Of a DNA stretch of 64,000 bases, positions 47,558 to 60,054 are shown in pieces. The translations under genes and the position numbers were made by a program. Origin of the DNA: Hordeum vulgare subsp. vulgare (taxonomy: Eukaryota; Streptophyta; Magnoliopsida; Poales; Poaceae); the NCBI RefSeq assembly GCF_904849725.1, contig NC_058518.1, positions 393,935,581-393,999,580 on the forward strand, in the 5' to 3' direction. Under the pieces are notes generated by a model, which made no database searches, was not told the origin of the DNA, and worked only from the letters and a program-made list of their open reading frames with translations. Numbering within the stretch: position 1 is the stretch's first letter; each line of letters begins with the position of its first letter.

Positions 47558-50306
47558 AGCACGTCAAGTTCTCTGCATGAGACCAGTACCCCTCGGTTAC
47601 GTCGAGATCAAATACATGGACGGAAGCCTTACTAGACCCGAACCTCTACGACTGTCTTCAAGTTTGCGACTGCAACTACTTCCACCACGACTCAAAAGTA
47701 CATCAAACTCATCAAGTTATTCGACAAACAGTGTACGACTACCGACGCCGAAGACCCGTGTACCACTACTTCCACAACGTCCATGACGACCTATGTTCAC
47801 CTACACCACATCAACTCGAACCGCTCCGATATGCACGCTTCGAAGGTATACCGTTGGGATGATGCCCGTGGACCGTATGCATGTGATGTACGAGTTGAAC
47901 CATATGCTTGCGCCTATATGTTGCCCGTTGCATGTTGTCCCTCTTGTGCTGTGCCCCCGACACATGGGAACCCGTAAACGGGATCACCCCATCATTATTT
48001 GGCATGACACGCACGCGCTCCCTATTCGTTGGTACCGGTATCTCCTCGAGTTTTCAGGACCGGAACGTTGCCGTGGCATCGTTTCCGTTTTGCCGCCATG
48101 GTTCCCTTTCGTTCGCCATGGCGACACATGCTTCATACTCTTCTTGCCAGTGATGTTATGAACTCGCATGCATGTCACATTCATGGCATAATTTCCTGTG
48201 TTCATGTTTCTTGTAACCGTAGCTCCATTCAATGTCCCATGAGTTAACCGACTAGGATGACATGTAGAATCACCTGCTTCACCTCTTGCCATGTGTAACA
48301 ACATTTAATATTGTCGTGTAAATAAACGGGAGTGAACTAAATAATTAAATGTGGATTTTCATCGATATGCAACTTGTTGCATATCGAGCTTCACTTAATG
48401 TGTATTGTTTGTGTGAGGTGAATTGTCATGCCATGCCTTGCATTATTGAACTGATCATGCATCATATTAGGTTGTGCATCATGTCGTGCATTGCCGTGGT
48501 GAATTCGTGTGTTGATTCTTGTTTTCGGTTTCCTTCGTCTCGATAGAGTTCCGCAAGCGTGTTGGAAAGTGAGGACCCATTCGACTACATCGGTTCGTCT
48601 GCTTCACGTAGTCATTCTTCTTCTCAGTAGGATCTCACGCAAGATGACCATTTCCCTAGATACCGTTACTATCATTGCCATGCTAGTATTATCGTTTCTG
48701 TCGTTATGTCTCATTGCCTACCACATGTTAAATATCAGCCTCTCAACAATGCCATGAAAACCTTCAACCTGTTCACAACCTAGCAAACCACTGATTGGCT
48801 ATGTTACCGTTTGCTTTACCATGTGTTAGCGTTGCTAGTTGCAGGTGCAGTTGCTTCCATGTGATAACATGGGTTCCTTGTTATATCACCCTATTAAATG
48901 TTATTTAATTTAATGCACCTATATACTTGGTAAAAGGTGGAAGGCTCGGCCTTTCTAGCCTGGTGTTTTGTTCCACCTTTGCCCCCTTAGTTTCGGCTAC
49001 CGGTGTTATGTTCCATAATTGAGCGCTCCTAACACGATCGGGGTTGTTATGGGGACCCCCTTGATAATTCGTTTTAGATTAAAGCTGGTCTCGCAAGGCC
49101 CAACTTTGGTACTACATTTGCCTAATAACCTAATAAAATTGCATAGGGACTTTCCGGACCCCAAGGATAATTAATCAACCCCCGGGCCAGTGCTCCTCAG
49201 GAGTGTTGGTCCCACCTGAGCGATGTCCGGCATCCCTGGTCTCCCAGGGTTTAGTGATCCCGACGTCTAGCTCATCCATCGTGTCCTGAGAACGAGATAC
49301 ACGGCTCCTATCGAGATCGTTGACACGTCGAGCGGCCTTGCTGGATTAGTTTTACCTTTGACGAGATATCTTGTGCATCGAGATTCCGGTGATACTTTGA
49401 ATAATCTCAAAGTTGAGGTTTTCCACTAAGGAGTCCGACGAGATCGCGAGCTTCGTGATCAAGGATTTCTATGCGGCTTGTGGTAATTTGTGATGGACTA
49501 GTTGGAGCACCCCTGCAGGGTTAAATCTTTTCGGAAAGCCGTGCCCGCGGTTATGTGGCAATGTGGAAACTTTGTTTAACACTAGTTCTGGATAACTTGA
49601 AGTTAACTTAATTAAAATATGCCAACTGAGTGTGTTATCGTGACTGTCTCTTTCGTGAGTTCCTTCTCTGATCGAGGACACAGTGGGGTTATGTCTGACG
49701 TAAGTAGGTGTTCAGGATCATTCATTTGATCATCAGTAGTTCACGTCTGTTGTGCGTAGATCATCCCCCTCTTTGTTTCTTGTACTCGTAAGTTTAGCCA
49801 CCAAATATATGCTTAGTCGCTGATGCAACCTCACCACTTAACCATACCTCACCCATTAAGCTTTGCTAGTCTTGATACCTTTGGAAATGAGATTGTTGAG
49901 TCCCCTGTGGCTCACAGATTACTACAACACCAGTTGCAGGTACAGGTAAAGGTCACTTGACGCGAGCGCGTTGATTGTTCACTTGGAGTTGATTCTTCTT
50001 CTTCTTCATCATCGATCTAGGATGGGTTCTAGGCCGGCAGCCTGAGATAGCAAGGATGGACATCGTTCTCTTTTCTCGTTCGTTTTCGTCCGTAGTTGGA
50101 CCCTACTCTTCTTCGTGATATTTATGTATTGTACTGCTGTGACTCTGATGTAGCTTGTGGCGAGTGTAAGCCAATTCTATGTATCTCATCTTTTCAGTAC
50201 ATCTACTTGTAACGATATCCATTCTTGCGAAACGACGAGATGCGCTTCTATCCCTGACGAGGCCCTCATGCCAAATTAAGGATAGGGTCGCATCTTGGGC
50301 GTTACA
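47558..50306 (+). repeat. SUK 5' LTR, segment 3
   Basis: It matches 54980-57730 of the 3' LTR and ends GGGCGTTACA. It carries a 24-nt near-palindrome at 48363-48386. Many short frames occur on both strands; none is consistent between the two LTRs as a protein-coding gene. Confidence 0.85.
48363..48386. repeat. 24-nt near-palindrome in the SUK 5' LTR
   Basis: CGATATGCAAC and GTTGCATATCG are 11-base inverted arms around TT. The 3' LTR copy (55787-55810) keeps both arms and differs only at the centre (TC). Confidence 0.8.
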
Positions 50307-50309
50307 AGT

Positions 50310-50321
50310 TGGTATCGGAGC
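50310..50321 (+). other. SUK primer-binding site (tRNA-iMet type)
   Basis: TGGTATCGGAGC has one mismatch to TGGTATCAGAGC, the initiator-Met tRNA complement common in plant retrotransposons. It lies 3 nt after the 5' LTR, proving that the LTR ends at 50306. Confidence 0.85.
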
Positions 50322-53300
50322 AGTACCGACCTAGGAGCCTCTTGATTGATCGAACTTGACCGAGTCGAGTCTAGTGAAAAACTACTTTGAGTCTAGTTAT
50401 ATATCGGAGAGTAGGATTCTTTTTTCTCCTCTTCTACGCTCTGGTGTGGAATCTTGACGTAATATTTTAATTCTACTCCTCTTCTCACTCAAAAAAAAAG
50501 GATCACGCAGATATTTTTGGAATCTATATGATGTCGATGTGACGGAGTTCTGTATTGGTGCCTCCTGTCTGACTTGATTTCTTCCGGGGAGTTGAGCTCC
50601 AGGGGATTCTCGAGCACATCGTTATCATTCAGATTTCTTAGTACCTCAGAACGAAGTATGTTCGTAATTGCTTCAATACTAGTAGTGGCGAGATAACCCC
50701 GATGTCCCTAGTACTAGTGCAGATTGTTCGGGAGTACTGCCATACTTTGTATCGTTGTGATCACGAGGGTCTGTAGTAGATGAAGGTCCGAAATTCTGGT
50801 TATGTGTTGACGGATGTGATACACTGGACGGGTTAGTATAGGAGTTGTGTGCTATATTACTCCTTGTATCCGTGGACCAGATTGCATGACCAGAAATTTC
50901 GGGAATGCTTAGGTGGGAATTCAAGTAGTTACTTATAAGACAATCTTCCAACAAATGCATAATGTTAGGTTGGGGTTCGACATCTAGTGGATTCGTTTGT
51001 TCACGGTCGTCTTACAACGGTTCTCGTTGTGTCTTAAAGAGTCCTTGTAGCTTGCTACGACTCGGGGACGCTTCGTATGTCCTGTGCACTACCTTGCACA
51101 GGATGGCTACTGTAAGGATCGAGCCCGTGTGATCCTGTCTACGAAAATATCGGACGAAATCTCTCTCATGAATTTGTTCTGGCTTGTTTCGTAAGCCTCA
51201 CCCTTTGTTTTGTTGGAATGTGGTAATTTGTGTTGCTTCGATGTCAAGTGGTGATTTCATATCTTTTCCAAGAAGTGTTCTCATATTTTTTTTATGTGAA
51301 TGCAAATTCTTTTGCTCAATCAATTGTCATATAAATTCCTTTCAACCGGAGTCATCGTGTCAATTCTTTTCCAACCGGTGTGCTTCTCTTCAAGTGAATT
51401 CAATCCTCTCCAATATTTGCAGATCATTATCTCAATTCTTACCGGAGTTTGTCTCATCTGTCCCAAGTTGACTTTGTTTTTCCCCGCCCTCCCACCCTTT
51501 TCTTCCGTGTCCTATCCGGTGATTCATTGTGAAGATTCTCAGGAGCTTCGTGTTCATCTGTTTGCAACCTTGCTATCTTTTCTGGTGAATTCAATTCAGT
51601 TATCTGTGTCTTCATATCATTTTCATCCTTTAAATTCTTTCCCATGTTGGAGATTCTTATCAGTCTATCTTGTTTATTCAGTTATCTCTATTTTATCCGC
51701 AGCATTGATGATGTCTGAGAGTTCTTGTTTTCAATTTTTCCAATTATTGCAAGGTGCTCAGCCTCATCTAGTTTTCTTTATACCGGTGCAATATCTCTCT
51801 TTCTAAGCTATCTTTTCAACGGTGGTTTCTTTTCAGTGGGCCCATAACCCACAGGTTTTCCCAGGATCTTGTCCACCTCTTTTAATCTTTCCGGAGTTCT
51901 TTTATTCTTTTTCAGTGTGACGTAAGACTGAATTTCATCAGTCATATTCTTTCTTCAAGATCAATTTTAATTAATTCTCATATTTGGCTCAACCTTTCAT
52001 TCTTCTTTCTTCCGGAGTGTCTCAGTAGTTCTTGGTGTGTTTCTCGTCATCATTTTCAGCTTGCTAGACCGAAGGGGTGTTTCTCTCATATCTTGGTCCA
52101 TTCTCTTGGAGACTCATCATTTCAGCTTTGTGTTATCTTCTTACTTGTTGTCAAACATGAGTATTCCTTCCTTATCTATCCGGTGCATTTCAATGTTTTG
52201 TTCATTTCTCGATCCTCCGAAGGCCATCATTTCAGAAGATTCTTCAGTCTCAACTTTCAGCTTTCATCCTCAATTCTTCTCAATTGTTGTCTCTTCGTTC
52301 GTCTCTCAATTATTCTGGTGCCTTGTTCTAGTTTTCTCTCAGGTGGCTCATGATCTCTTCATTCTCATGTATCTCCATTCATTCATGGTTTCCTCGTTCA
52401 TTTCAATTCTCATCGGTGTTTCTTGCAACTTTTCTTCTAGTTTGTGCTCATATCTCTCCTCAATCATTTCTAGAAGAATAAGTGCTACGCTAAATCCGTT
52501 GCTTGTCATCAATTAAACTTGATGAAGGATAAGCATAACATAATTCTTATTCTTGTTCATAGTGATCTGAATTCTTCTTCCTGAGCGGCTCACGATATCA
52601 ATTCCTTTTTCTTAAGTGTTCATTAAGATTCCTGTTGGAGTACCTCAAGTATTCTTTCTCTTGCATTTCCAGTGCATTTGTTCTTCCTTTATCCTTTGAG
52701 GTGGTATTATAGCATTCTTGTTAGTGTAGGAGCCTCAAAGAGTTCTCCTTTCAAGAATGAGATAATTAAACCCACCAATTATATGGTTAGAGATATTCTT
52801 TTCAACTCATGATTTCTGGATTGAGTATCTTGGTTTAGTTTTCACCTAAAGCCTTTCCTAAGGATTGTCGCAATTATGGTGCTTGTCATTAACCCAAGTT
52901 CTCAATGCACCCTCTTGGTGTTAGAAGTTTTGATATCTTTGCTTTCAACAATCCTTGTTTCTGTTAGTTGCTGGTTGTCACTTCATTAGTTTGAAAAGGT
53001 TTCCATAAGCCCACTACTATCTTGTTCTTTTCGTTGTTGTTTTTCCAACAACTTCGTTCAATTCTTCTTGCAAGGATGCTTGCCAAGTCCATTTGCGATA
53101 ATAGTTGTCATTCTTTTCTTCATTCTCTTCTTCCGTATGAGCTAGTTCATATTCTATTGTTCTAGAGGCATTGTGATGTTGCTCTTTTGGGTCTATCATC
53201 TTCTTCTGTCAAGATCATGGTTTTCCCTTGTTCTATTTAGTTGTTTGTTATGAATATTGTCTAATTCTCCCTTCTTATCGAATTTTTTGTCCCTTTTTCC

Positions 53301-53495
53301 TACCGAAGTGCTGCCGAAATTTTTCGTGAATTCTTGCTCGTTTCTCATATCATTCCTCATTGCTTTGCAACCTTCAAGGATTGTTGGTTTCACTTGTTTG
53401 TGAAATAAGCAATTAAGTTTTCCCTCTTCTTTCTCATTCTCTTCCCCGTTCATTCTTGGATCTCGGGTCGAGATCCTCTTGTAGTGTAGGAGAGT
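50322..53495 (+). other. SUK internal domain, non-coding
   Basis: No gag, protease, RT or integrase motif is visible in any frame. The plus strand is strongly pyrimidine-rich from about 51180 to 53460, which creates hydrophobic or Lys/Glu-rich shadow frames (for example 51300-51806, 52037-52516 and 53196-53453 minus). It ends in a short purine run (GTGTAGGAGAG, ~53484-53494) that serves as polypurine tract. Published LARD cores are transcribed but non-coding and thought to act through RNA structure; this copy fits. Confidence 0.78.
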
Positions 53496-54071
53496 TGTGA
53501 CAGCCCCAATGTGATTCTTCCCCCTTTTGTTATTATTTCCTTGTTTGGCAACATTGTATTGGTAATGAGTTCGTGGTTGATCCCAATTGCATCATCATTT
53601 AGTTTGCATCATGGAATCTTGCATCATCTTTTGCATGTGTGTGTTTTGAGTTGTGAGTGCTTCAAGTGCTTTAAATCTCTAGTGCAATAGGAACTCTTCT
53701 CTCCTCTCCTAATTCTTTTGAGGCAATTCCAGTTTCTGGTTTTGCCTAAATAAAATGTTCCCCCTATTCTAAAAGAATATTCCTATTATTTGGGGCAACC
53801 CTCTGGTTTTAACTTTATATTTTTTTCCTTTTGTTTTATTTAAAACCAGCGCCTAATTTTATATAGAAGGGTTTTACTTTTATTCTTCAAAAATCCCAAT
53901 CTATTTTTATAAATTGGAGCTTGTTTTAAGGAGCCCAAAAGTATTTTTTTTATTATTTTCTTTATTTCCTTTTCCTTTGCCTCTGGCATTATTTTTCTAT
54001 TTCAGCTTGTTCTTATTCTTTCTCGTGTAGCCTTTTTTTAAGAGAGAGAGAAGCCCAGCCTGAAGCCAAAC

Positions 54072-54108
54072 CGGCCCAAGGCCCAACTGAGCTCCCTCCT
54101 AACCCTAG
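54072..54108 (+). promoter_or_regulatory. Site II-like and telo-box-like motifs in the SUK LTR
   Basis: Two GGCCCA copies (within 54072-54088), with an AGCCCA just upstream (~54053), are followed by AACCCTAG at 54101-54108. These motifs cluster in promoters of plant ribosomal-protein and other growth genes. The order is identical in the 5' LTR (26163-26219). A promoter role here is inference. Confidence 0.45.
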
Positions 54109-54624
54109 CGCCAGGGAGAGCAACGCTAGCCCCGACCCCCTCAGTCTTCTCCTCGATCTCATCCCTCTCCTCCCGACAGCGCCGCTTCCTCCCCAACTCC
54201 CACGCGCACGCAACCACTCCCAGTCCAGATTCCCCGTCTCCCCTCTGCCTCCTCCTTTCTCCCGTCGCGTGCCCCCTCCATCCCGTGCTACCCGAGGTCG
54301 CCCCCTGCCGAAGCTCCTCCAGCGCCCCCCCTCTGTCGGCCTTCCCCGCGCAGCCACCCGAGGCCCTGTGCCGAGCTACCTCCTCCCGCGCCTCCGGAGG
54401 TTCGCCTCGCCCTGCTGGAGCCGCCGCGCCGCCCTGCCGCGCCATGGAGCTCCTCCTTCGCCGCGACTGTTGCCTGGCCTTGCCGAGGAGAGCTCCTGTC
54501 GCCGCGTCCCCACGACGGAGCCGCATGCGCGCGTCGCTGCCCTTGTATCCCAGCGCCGACAACGCCTCATGCCAGCCCCCCCCCCTCTGGAGCCCTTTTG
54601 CTTCCTCCGCGCGCGTCTGCTTGC

Positions 54625-54704
54625 TGTTGCCTGCTTGTTGTCGTTGTTGCCTGCTTGTTGTAGCTGTTGCCTGCTTGCTGTCGTTGTTGCCTGCTTGCTA
54701 CTGC
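54625..54704 (+). repeat. 20-bp minisatellite, four units
   Basis: Four consecutive 20-bp units of the type TGTTGCCTGCTTGCTGTCGT. The 5' LTR has only three (26739-26798), so the array changed length after insertion or during reverse transcription. Confidence 0.85.
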
Positions 54705-55786
54705 ACCATGCCCGCAACCATGACCGCCAGTAGGTGCTCGAGAGCTCGCGTGCCTTCGTGCCTCCTCCGTGCATGCGCCTCCTTGCCCTGCTCGCTGGCG
54801 ATCCCCTCTCTCTGCTCACCTCGAGCTCGTTGCCTCCGTTATTTCGGTGGTCCCTGCCCAAGTTCCACCACGGCTCCCGTGAGCACCATCTGCGCAAGTT
54901 CTTTGTCGAGGGTTGCAACCAGTTCATTTTGTCCTGTGGAAATTGTTTGCCCGAAGCCTTGTGGCAAGTTTTGTTGTGGAGCACGTCAAGTTCTCTGCAT
55001 GAGACGAGTACCCCTTAGTTACGTCGAGATTGAATACATGGACGGAAGCCTTGCTAGACCCGAACCTCTACGACCGTCTTCACGTTTGCGAGTGCAACTA
55101 GTTCCACCACGACTCGAAAGGACATCGGACTCATCAAGTTCTTCGCCGAACAGTGTACGACTACCGACGCCGAAGACCCGTGTACCACTACTTCCACGAC
55201 GTCCATGACGACCTACGTTCACCTACACCACATCAACTTGAACCGCTCCGATATGCATGCTTCGAAGGTATACCGTTGGGACGATGCCAGTGGACCGTAT
55301 GCATGTGATGTACAAGTTGAACGATATGCTTGCGCCTATATGTTGCCCGTTGCACGTTGTCCCTCTTTTGCTGTGCCCCCGACACATGGGAACCCAGTAA
55401 ACGGGATCACCCCATCATTATTTGGCATGACACACACGCGCTCCCTATTCGTTGGCACCGATATCTCCTCGAGTTTTCGGGACCGGAACGTTGCCGTGGC
55501 ATCGTTTCCGTTTTGCCGCCATGGTTCCCTTTCGTTCGCCATGGCGACACATGCTTCATACTCTTCTTGCCAGTGATGTTATGAACTCGCATGCATGTCA
55601 CTTTCATGGCATAATTTTGTGTCTTGCATGTTTCTTGTAACCGTAGCTCCATTCAATGTTCCGTGTGTTTACCGACTAGGATGACATGTAGAATCACCTG
55701 CTTCACCTCTTGCCATGTGTAACAACACTTAATATTGCCGTGGAAATAAAAGGGAGTGAACTAAATAATTAAATGTGGAGTTTCGT

Positions 55787-55810
55787 CGATATGCAACTCG
55801 TTGCATATCG
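55787..55810. repeat. 24-nt near-palindrome in the SUK 3' LTR
   Basis: CGATATGCAAC, TC, GTTGCATATCG; partner of 48363-48386. Confidence 0.8.
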
Positions 55811-57730
55811 AGCTTCACTTAATGTGTAGTGTTTGTGTGAGGTGAATTGTCATGCTATCTCCTGCATTATTGAACTGATCATGCATCACATTAGGTTCTG
55901 CATCATGTCTTGCACTGCCGTGGTGAATATCGTGTGTTGATTCTTGTTTTCGGTTTCCTTCGTCTCGATATAGTTCTGCAAGCGTGTCGGAAAGTGAGGA
56001 CCCGTTCGACTACATCGGTTCGTCTGCTTCATGGAGTCATTCTTCTTCTCAGCAGGATCTCAGGCAAGATGACCATTTCCCCAGATACCATTACTATCAT
56101 TGCCATGCTAGTATTATCGTTTCTGCCGTTATGTCTCGTTCACTACCACATGTTAAATATCAGCCTCTCAACAATGCCATGAAAACCTTCAACCTGTTCA
56201 CAACCTAGCAAATCACTAATTGGCTATGTTACCGTTTGCTTTACCATGTGTTAGCGTTGCTAGTTGCAGGTGCAGTTGCTTCCATGTGATAACATGCGTT
56301 CCTTGTTATATCACCCTATTAAATGCTATTTAATTTAATGCACCTATATACTTGGTAAAAGGTGGAAGGCTCGGCCTTTCTAGCCTGGTGTTTTGTTCCA
56401 CCTTTACCCCCTTAGTTTCGGCTACCGGAGTTATGTTCCATAATTGAGCGCTCCTAACACGACTGGGGTTGTTATGGGGACCCCCTTGATAATTCATTTT
56501 AGATTAAAGCTGGTCTCGCAAGGCCCAACTTTGGTACTACATTTTCCTAACAACCTAATAAAATTGCATAGGAACTTTCCGGACCCCAAGGATAATTAAT
56601 CAACCCCCGGGCCAGTGCTCCTCATGAGTGTTGGTCCCACCTGAGCGATGTCCGGCACCCCTGGTCACCAAGGGTTTTGCAATCCCGACGTCTAGCTCAT
56701 CCGTCGTGTCCTGAGAACGAGATATGCGGCTCCTATCGGGATCGTCGACACGTCGGGCGGCCTTGCTGGATTAGTTTTACCTTTGACGAGATATCTTGTG
56801 CATCGGGATTCTGGTGATGCTTTGGGTAATCTCAAAGTTGAGGTTTTCCACTAAGGAGTCCGACGAGATCGCGAGCTTCGTGATCAAGGATTTCTATGCG
56901 CCTTGTGGTAATTTATGATGGACTAGTTGGAGCACCCCTGCAGGGTTAAATCTTTTAGGAAAGCCGTGCCCGCGGTTATGTGGCAACATGGAAACTTTGT
57001 TTAACACTGGTTCTGGATAACTTGAAGTTAACTTAATTAAAATATGCCAACTGAGTGCATAACCGTGACTGTCTCTTTCGTGAGTTCCTTCTCCGATAGA
57101 GGACACGGTGGGGTCATGTCTGACGTAAGTAGGTGTTCAGGATCATTCATTTGATCATCAGTAGTTCACATCCGTTGTGCGTAGATCATCCCCCTCTTTG
57201 TTTCTTGTACTCGTAAGTTTAGCCACCAAATATATGCTTAGTCGTTGCTGCAACCTCACCACTTAACCATACCTCACCCATTAAGCTTTGCTAGTCTTGA
57301 TACCTTTGGAAATGAGATTGTTGAGTCCCCTGTGGCTCACAGATTACTACAACACCAGTTGCAGGTACAGGTAAAGGTTACTTGACGCGAGCGCGTTGAT
57401 TGTTCACTTGGAGTTGCTTCTTCTTCTTCTTCTTCATGATCTAGCATGGGTTCCAGGCCGGCAACCTGGGATAGCAAGGATGGACGTCGTTCTCTTTTCT
57501 CCTTTATTTTCGTCCGTAGTCGGACCCTGCTCTTCTTCGTGATATTTATGTATTGTACTGTTGTGACTCTGATGTAGCTTGTGGCGAGTGTAAGACAATT
57601 CTATGTATCTCATCTTTTCAGTACATGTACTTGTAACGATATCCATTCTTGCGAAACGACGAGATGCGCTTCTATCCCTGACGAGGCCCTCGTGCCAAAT
57701 TACGGATAGGGTCGCATCTTGGGCGTTACA

Positions 57731-59989
57731 GGAGATGCCCATCAATAGATATCAATGTGGAAGAGTAGGGATTACCATGCAATGGATGCACTTAGAGCTA
57801 TAAGTATGTGAAAGCTCAAAAGGAGAACTAGTGGGTGTGCATCCGACTTGTTTTCTCATGAAGACCTAGGGCAATTTTGAGGAAGCCCATCATTGGAATA
57901 TACAAGACAAGTTATATAATGAATATTCCCACTAGCATATGGTGGTGACAAAACAAGAGACTCTCAATCATGAAGAACATGGTGCTGTTATGAAGCACAA
58001 GTGTGGAAAAGATAGGAGCATTGTCCCTTCTCTCTTTTTCCCTCTTTTTATTTATTTGGGCTCTTTGGCCTCTTTCCATATATCTCTCTCTTTTTTGTGT
58101 GTGGGAAACTTTGGCCTCCTTTATTTATTTATTTCCTCACATGGGAAAATTCTCTAATAATGATGATCATCACACTTTCATTTACTCACAACTCAATTCT
58201 TAGAACGATGAGGACTCTATAGGAAATGCCTCCGGCAGTGTACCGCGATGTGCAATGATCTAGCTTGGCGTATGACGTTGAAACATCTCGCTAGCTATCT
58301 TATGATCATGCAATGGCAATATGAAAGTGACGGCACATGTCATGAGACGGAACGGTGGCAGTTGCATGGCAATATATCTCAGAATGGCTATGAAAAGGCC
58401 ATGATAGGTAGGTATGGTGGATGTTTTGAGGAAGGTCTATGGTGGTTTTGTGTACCGGCGAAAGTTGCGCGGCACTAGAGAGGCTAGCAATGGTGGAAGG
58501 TGAAAGTGCATCTATACCATGGACTCACATTAGTCACGAAGAACTCACATACTTATTGCGAAAGTTTTTATTAGTAATCGAAACAAAGTGCTAAACGCAT
58601 ACTCCTACGGGAAGGGTTGTAGGTGTTAACCATCGCGCGATCCCGACCGCAACACAAAGGATGACAATCAATAAATCAATTATGCTCCGACTTCCTAACA
58701 TAGCGGTTCACCATACGTGCATGTTACGGGAATTACTAACTTCAACACAAGTATTTCTAGATTCACAACACCCTACTAACATGACTCTTAATATTACCAA
58801 ATCCATGTCTCAAAACTAATTGAGAGGAATCAGACTTCTCTTTCTAATCAATGCACAAGAATATGGAAGTTTTATTGTATCCTCTTTGGACGCCTATCAT
58901 CTTTAGGACTACTTTCATAGCACAAGCCAACTACCAAGTTATTCAGAGAGAGCACTCTCAAAAATATATAAGTGAAGATCGAGAGTTTTTATTTCTCCAA
59001 AATATGACACCGCCGTGCTCTAAAAGATTTAAGTGATGCACTTAGAGCAAAGTTATCTAGCTCAAAAGATATAAGTGAAGCACAAGTGAGCTAAATTGCC
59101 TAACTCAAAAGATATAAGCGAAGCTCAATGAGTATTCTAGCAAATTCACGATGAGTACATGTCTCTCTCAAAAGGTGTGCAGCAAGGATGATTGTGACAC
59201 AACAAAAAGAAAACACTCCTATAATACACGACGCTCCAAGCAAAACACATATCATGTGGTGAATAAAAATATAGCTCCAAGTAATGTTACCGATGGATTG
59301 AAGACGAAAGAGGGGATGCCTTCCCGGGGCATCCCCAAGCTTAGGATTTTTAGTGTCCCTGAATTTGGCTTGGGATGCCTTGGGCATCCCCAAGCTTGAG
59401 CTCTTTCCACTCTTTATTCCTTTGTCCATGAGAACATCACCCAAAACTTGAAAACTTCACAACACAAAACTTAAACAGAAACTCATGATATCATTAGCAC
59501 AAGAAAACAAACTACCACCTTTTGAGGTACTGTAGCAAACTTGATTTCTATTTATATTGGTGTTAGATTACTATATTCTCACTTTTCCATGTCTAGTACC
59601 CCCCGATACTAACCATAGTTTCATCAAAACAAGCAACCAACTCAACAAAACAGAATCTGTCAAAAACAGACCAGTTTGTAGCAATCTGTATACTTCGTAT
59701 ACTTATGGTATCTCAAACATTCTGAACAATTACGACAGTTTGGGAAATTGGCGTATCGACCAGCAGCAAAAATAATCAACTCAAAAGCTCTGCCGGGATG
59801 AAAGTGAAAAATAATTTTGTGAGTGAAAAGTTCCTGTCTTTTTCCAGCATGATTAAACAACCATCACCAAACTAGTCATAAAGGTTTTACTTCGCTCAAA
59901 CACAAAAAGAAACACAAAAGGCACAATCATAACAGAATTTTGATGATGTGGACATAACAAAACCGAAAGCAAAAAGCAAATATAAATGC
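57731..59989 (-). other. NG1 internal region, non-coding
   Basis: It starts with the SUK TSD GGAGA and aligns with NG3 10670-12830. It includes a low-complexity block (~58060-58140) between copies of GGCTCTTTGGCCTC, and two AAGCTTGGGGATGCC motifs on the minus strand (~59329-59342 and ~59385-59398). No gene is seen. Confidence 0.68.
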
Positions 59990-60042
59990 ATTGGGTTGCC
60001 CCCCCCAACAAACGCTATTGTTTAACGCCCTTAGCTAGGCAT
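59990..60042 (-). other. Conserved post-ORF block with hairpin, NG1 copy
   Basis: TTGGG and CCCAA remain pairable (59991-60009) although the loop has become a C-run; GTTTAACGCCCTTAGCTAGGC follows. Confidence 0.65.
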
Positions 60043-60054
60043 AAGGCGATAGAA

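Larger units (their letters stand above)
23797..57730 (+). mobile_element. SUK: Sukkula-like LARD, a non-coding LTR retrotransposon with ~4.2 kb LTRs
   Basis: Perfect TSDs GGAGA lie at 23792-23796 and 57731-57735. LTRs start TGTGACA and end GGGCGTTACA. The 3' LTR is 4235 bp; the 5' LTR, once the ANG solo LTR and ATH are subtracted, is ~4211 bp. The internal domain is 3189 bp (50307-53495), with a tRNA-iMet-type primer site (TGGTATCGGAGC) but no gag or pol. Long LTRs and a ~3 kb non-coding core are the published hallmarks of barley LARDs, and I recognise the LTR end as Sukkula from memory. Such elements rely on enzymes supplied in trans. Confidence 0.88.
53496..57730 (+). repeat. SUK 3' LTR, uninterrupted
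   Basis: It is 4235 bp, TGTGACAGCCCC.. to ..GGGCGTTACA. It provides intact empty sites for the ANG solo LTR (ATTCC at 53726-53730) and ATH (AGCAC at 54980-54984). Like the 5' LTR it has a GC-rich island (~54050-54860). Confidence 0.92.

Noticed and set aside
51300..51806. 168-codon hydrophobic ORF in the SUK core
   Set aside because: It arises from pyrimidine-rich sequence; no signal, domain or conserved start, and the LARD core is expected to be non-coding.
54285..55208. 307-codon ORF in the GC-rich SUK LTR island, with long frames on the other strand
   Set aside because: Frames are open in several phases on both strands, composition is Arg/Ala/Pro/Ser low complexity, and the 5' LTR equivalent has different frame breaks. 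Best explained by few stop codons in GC-rich DNA.
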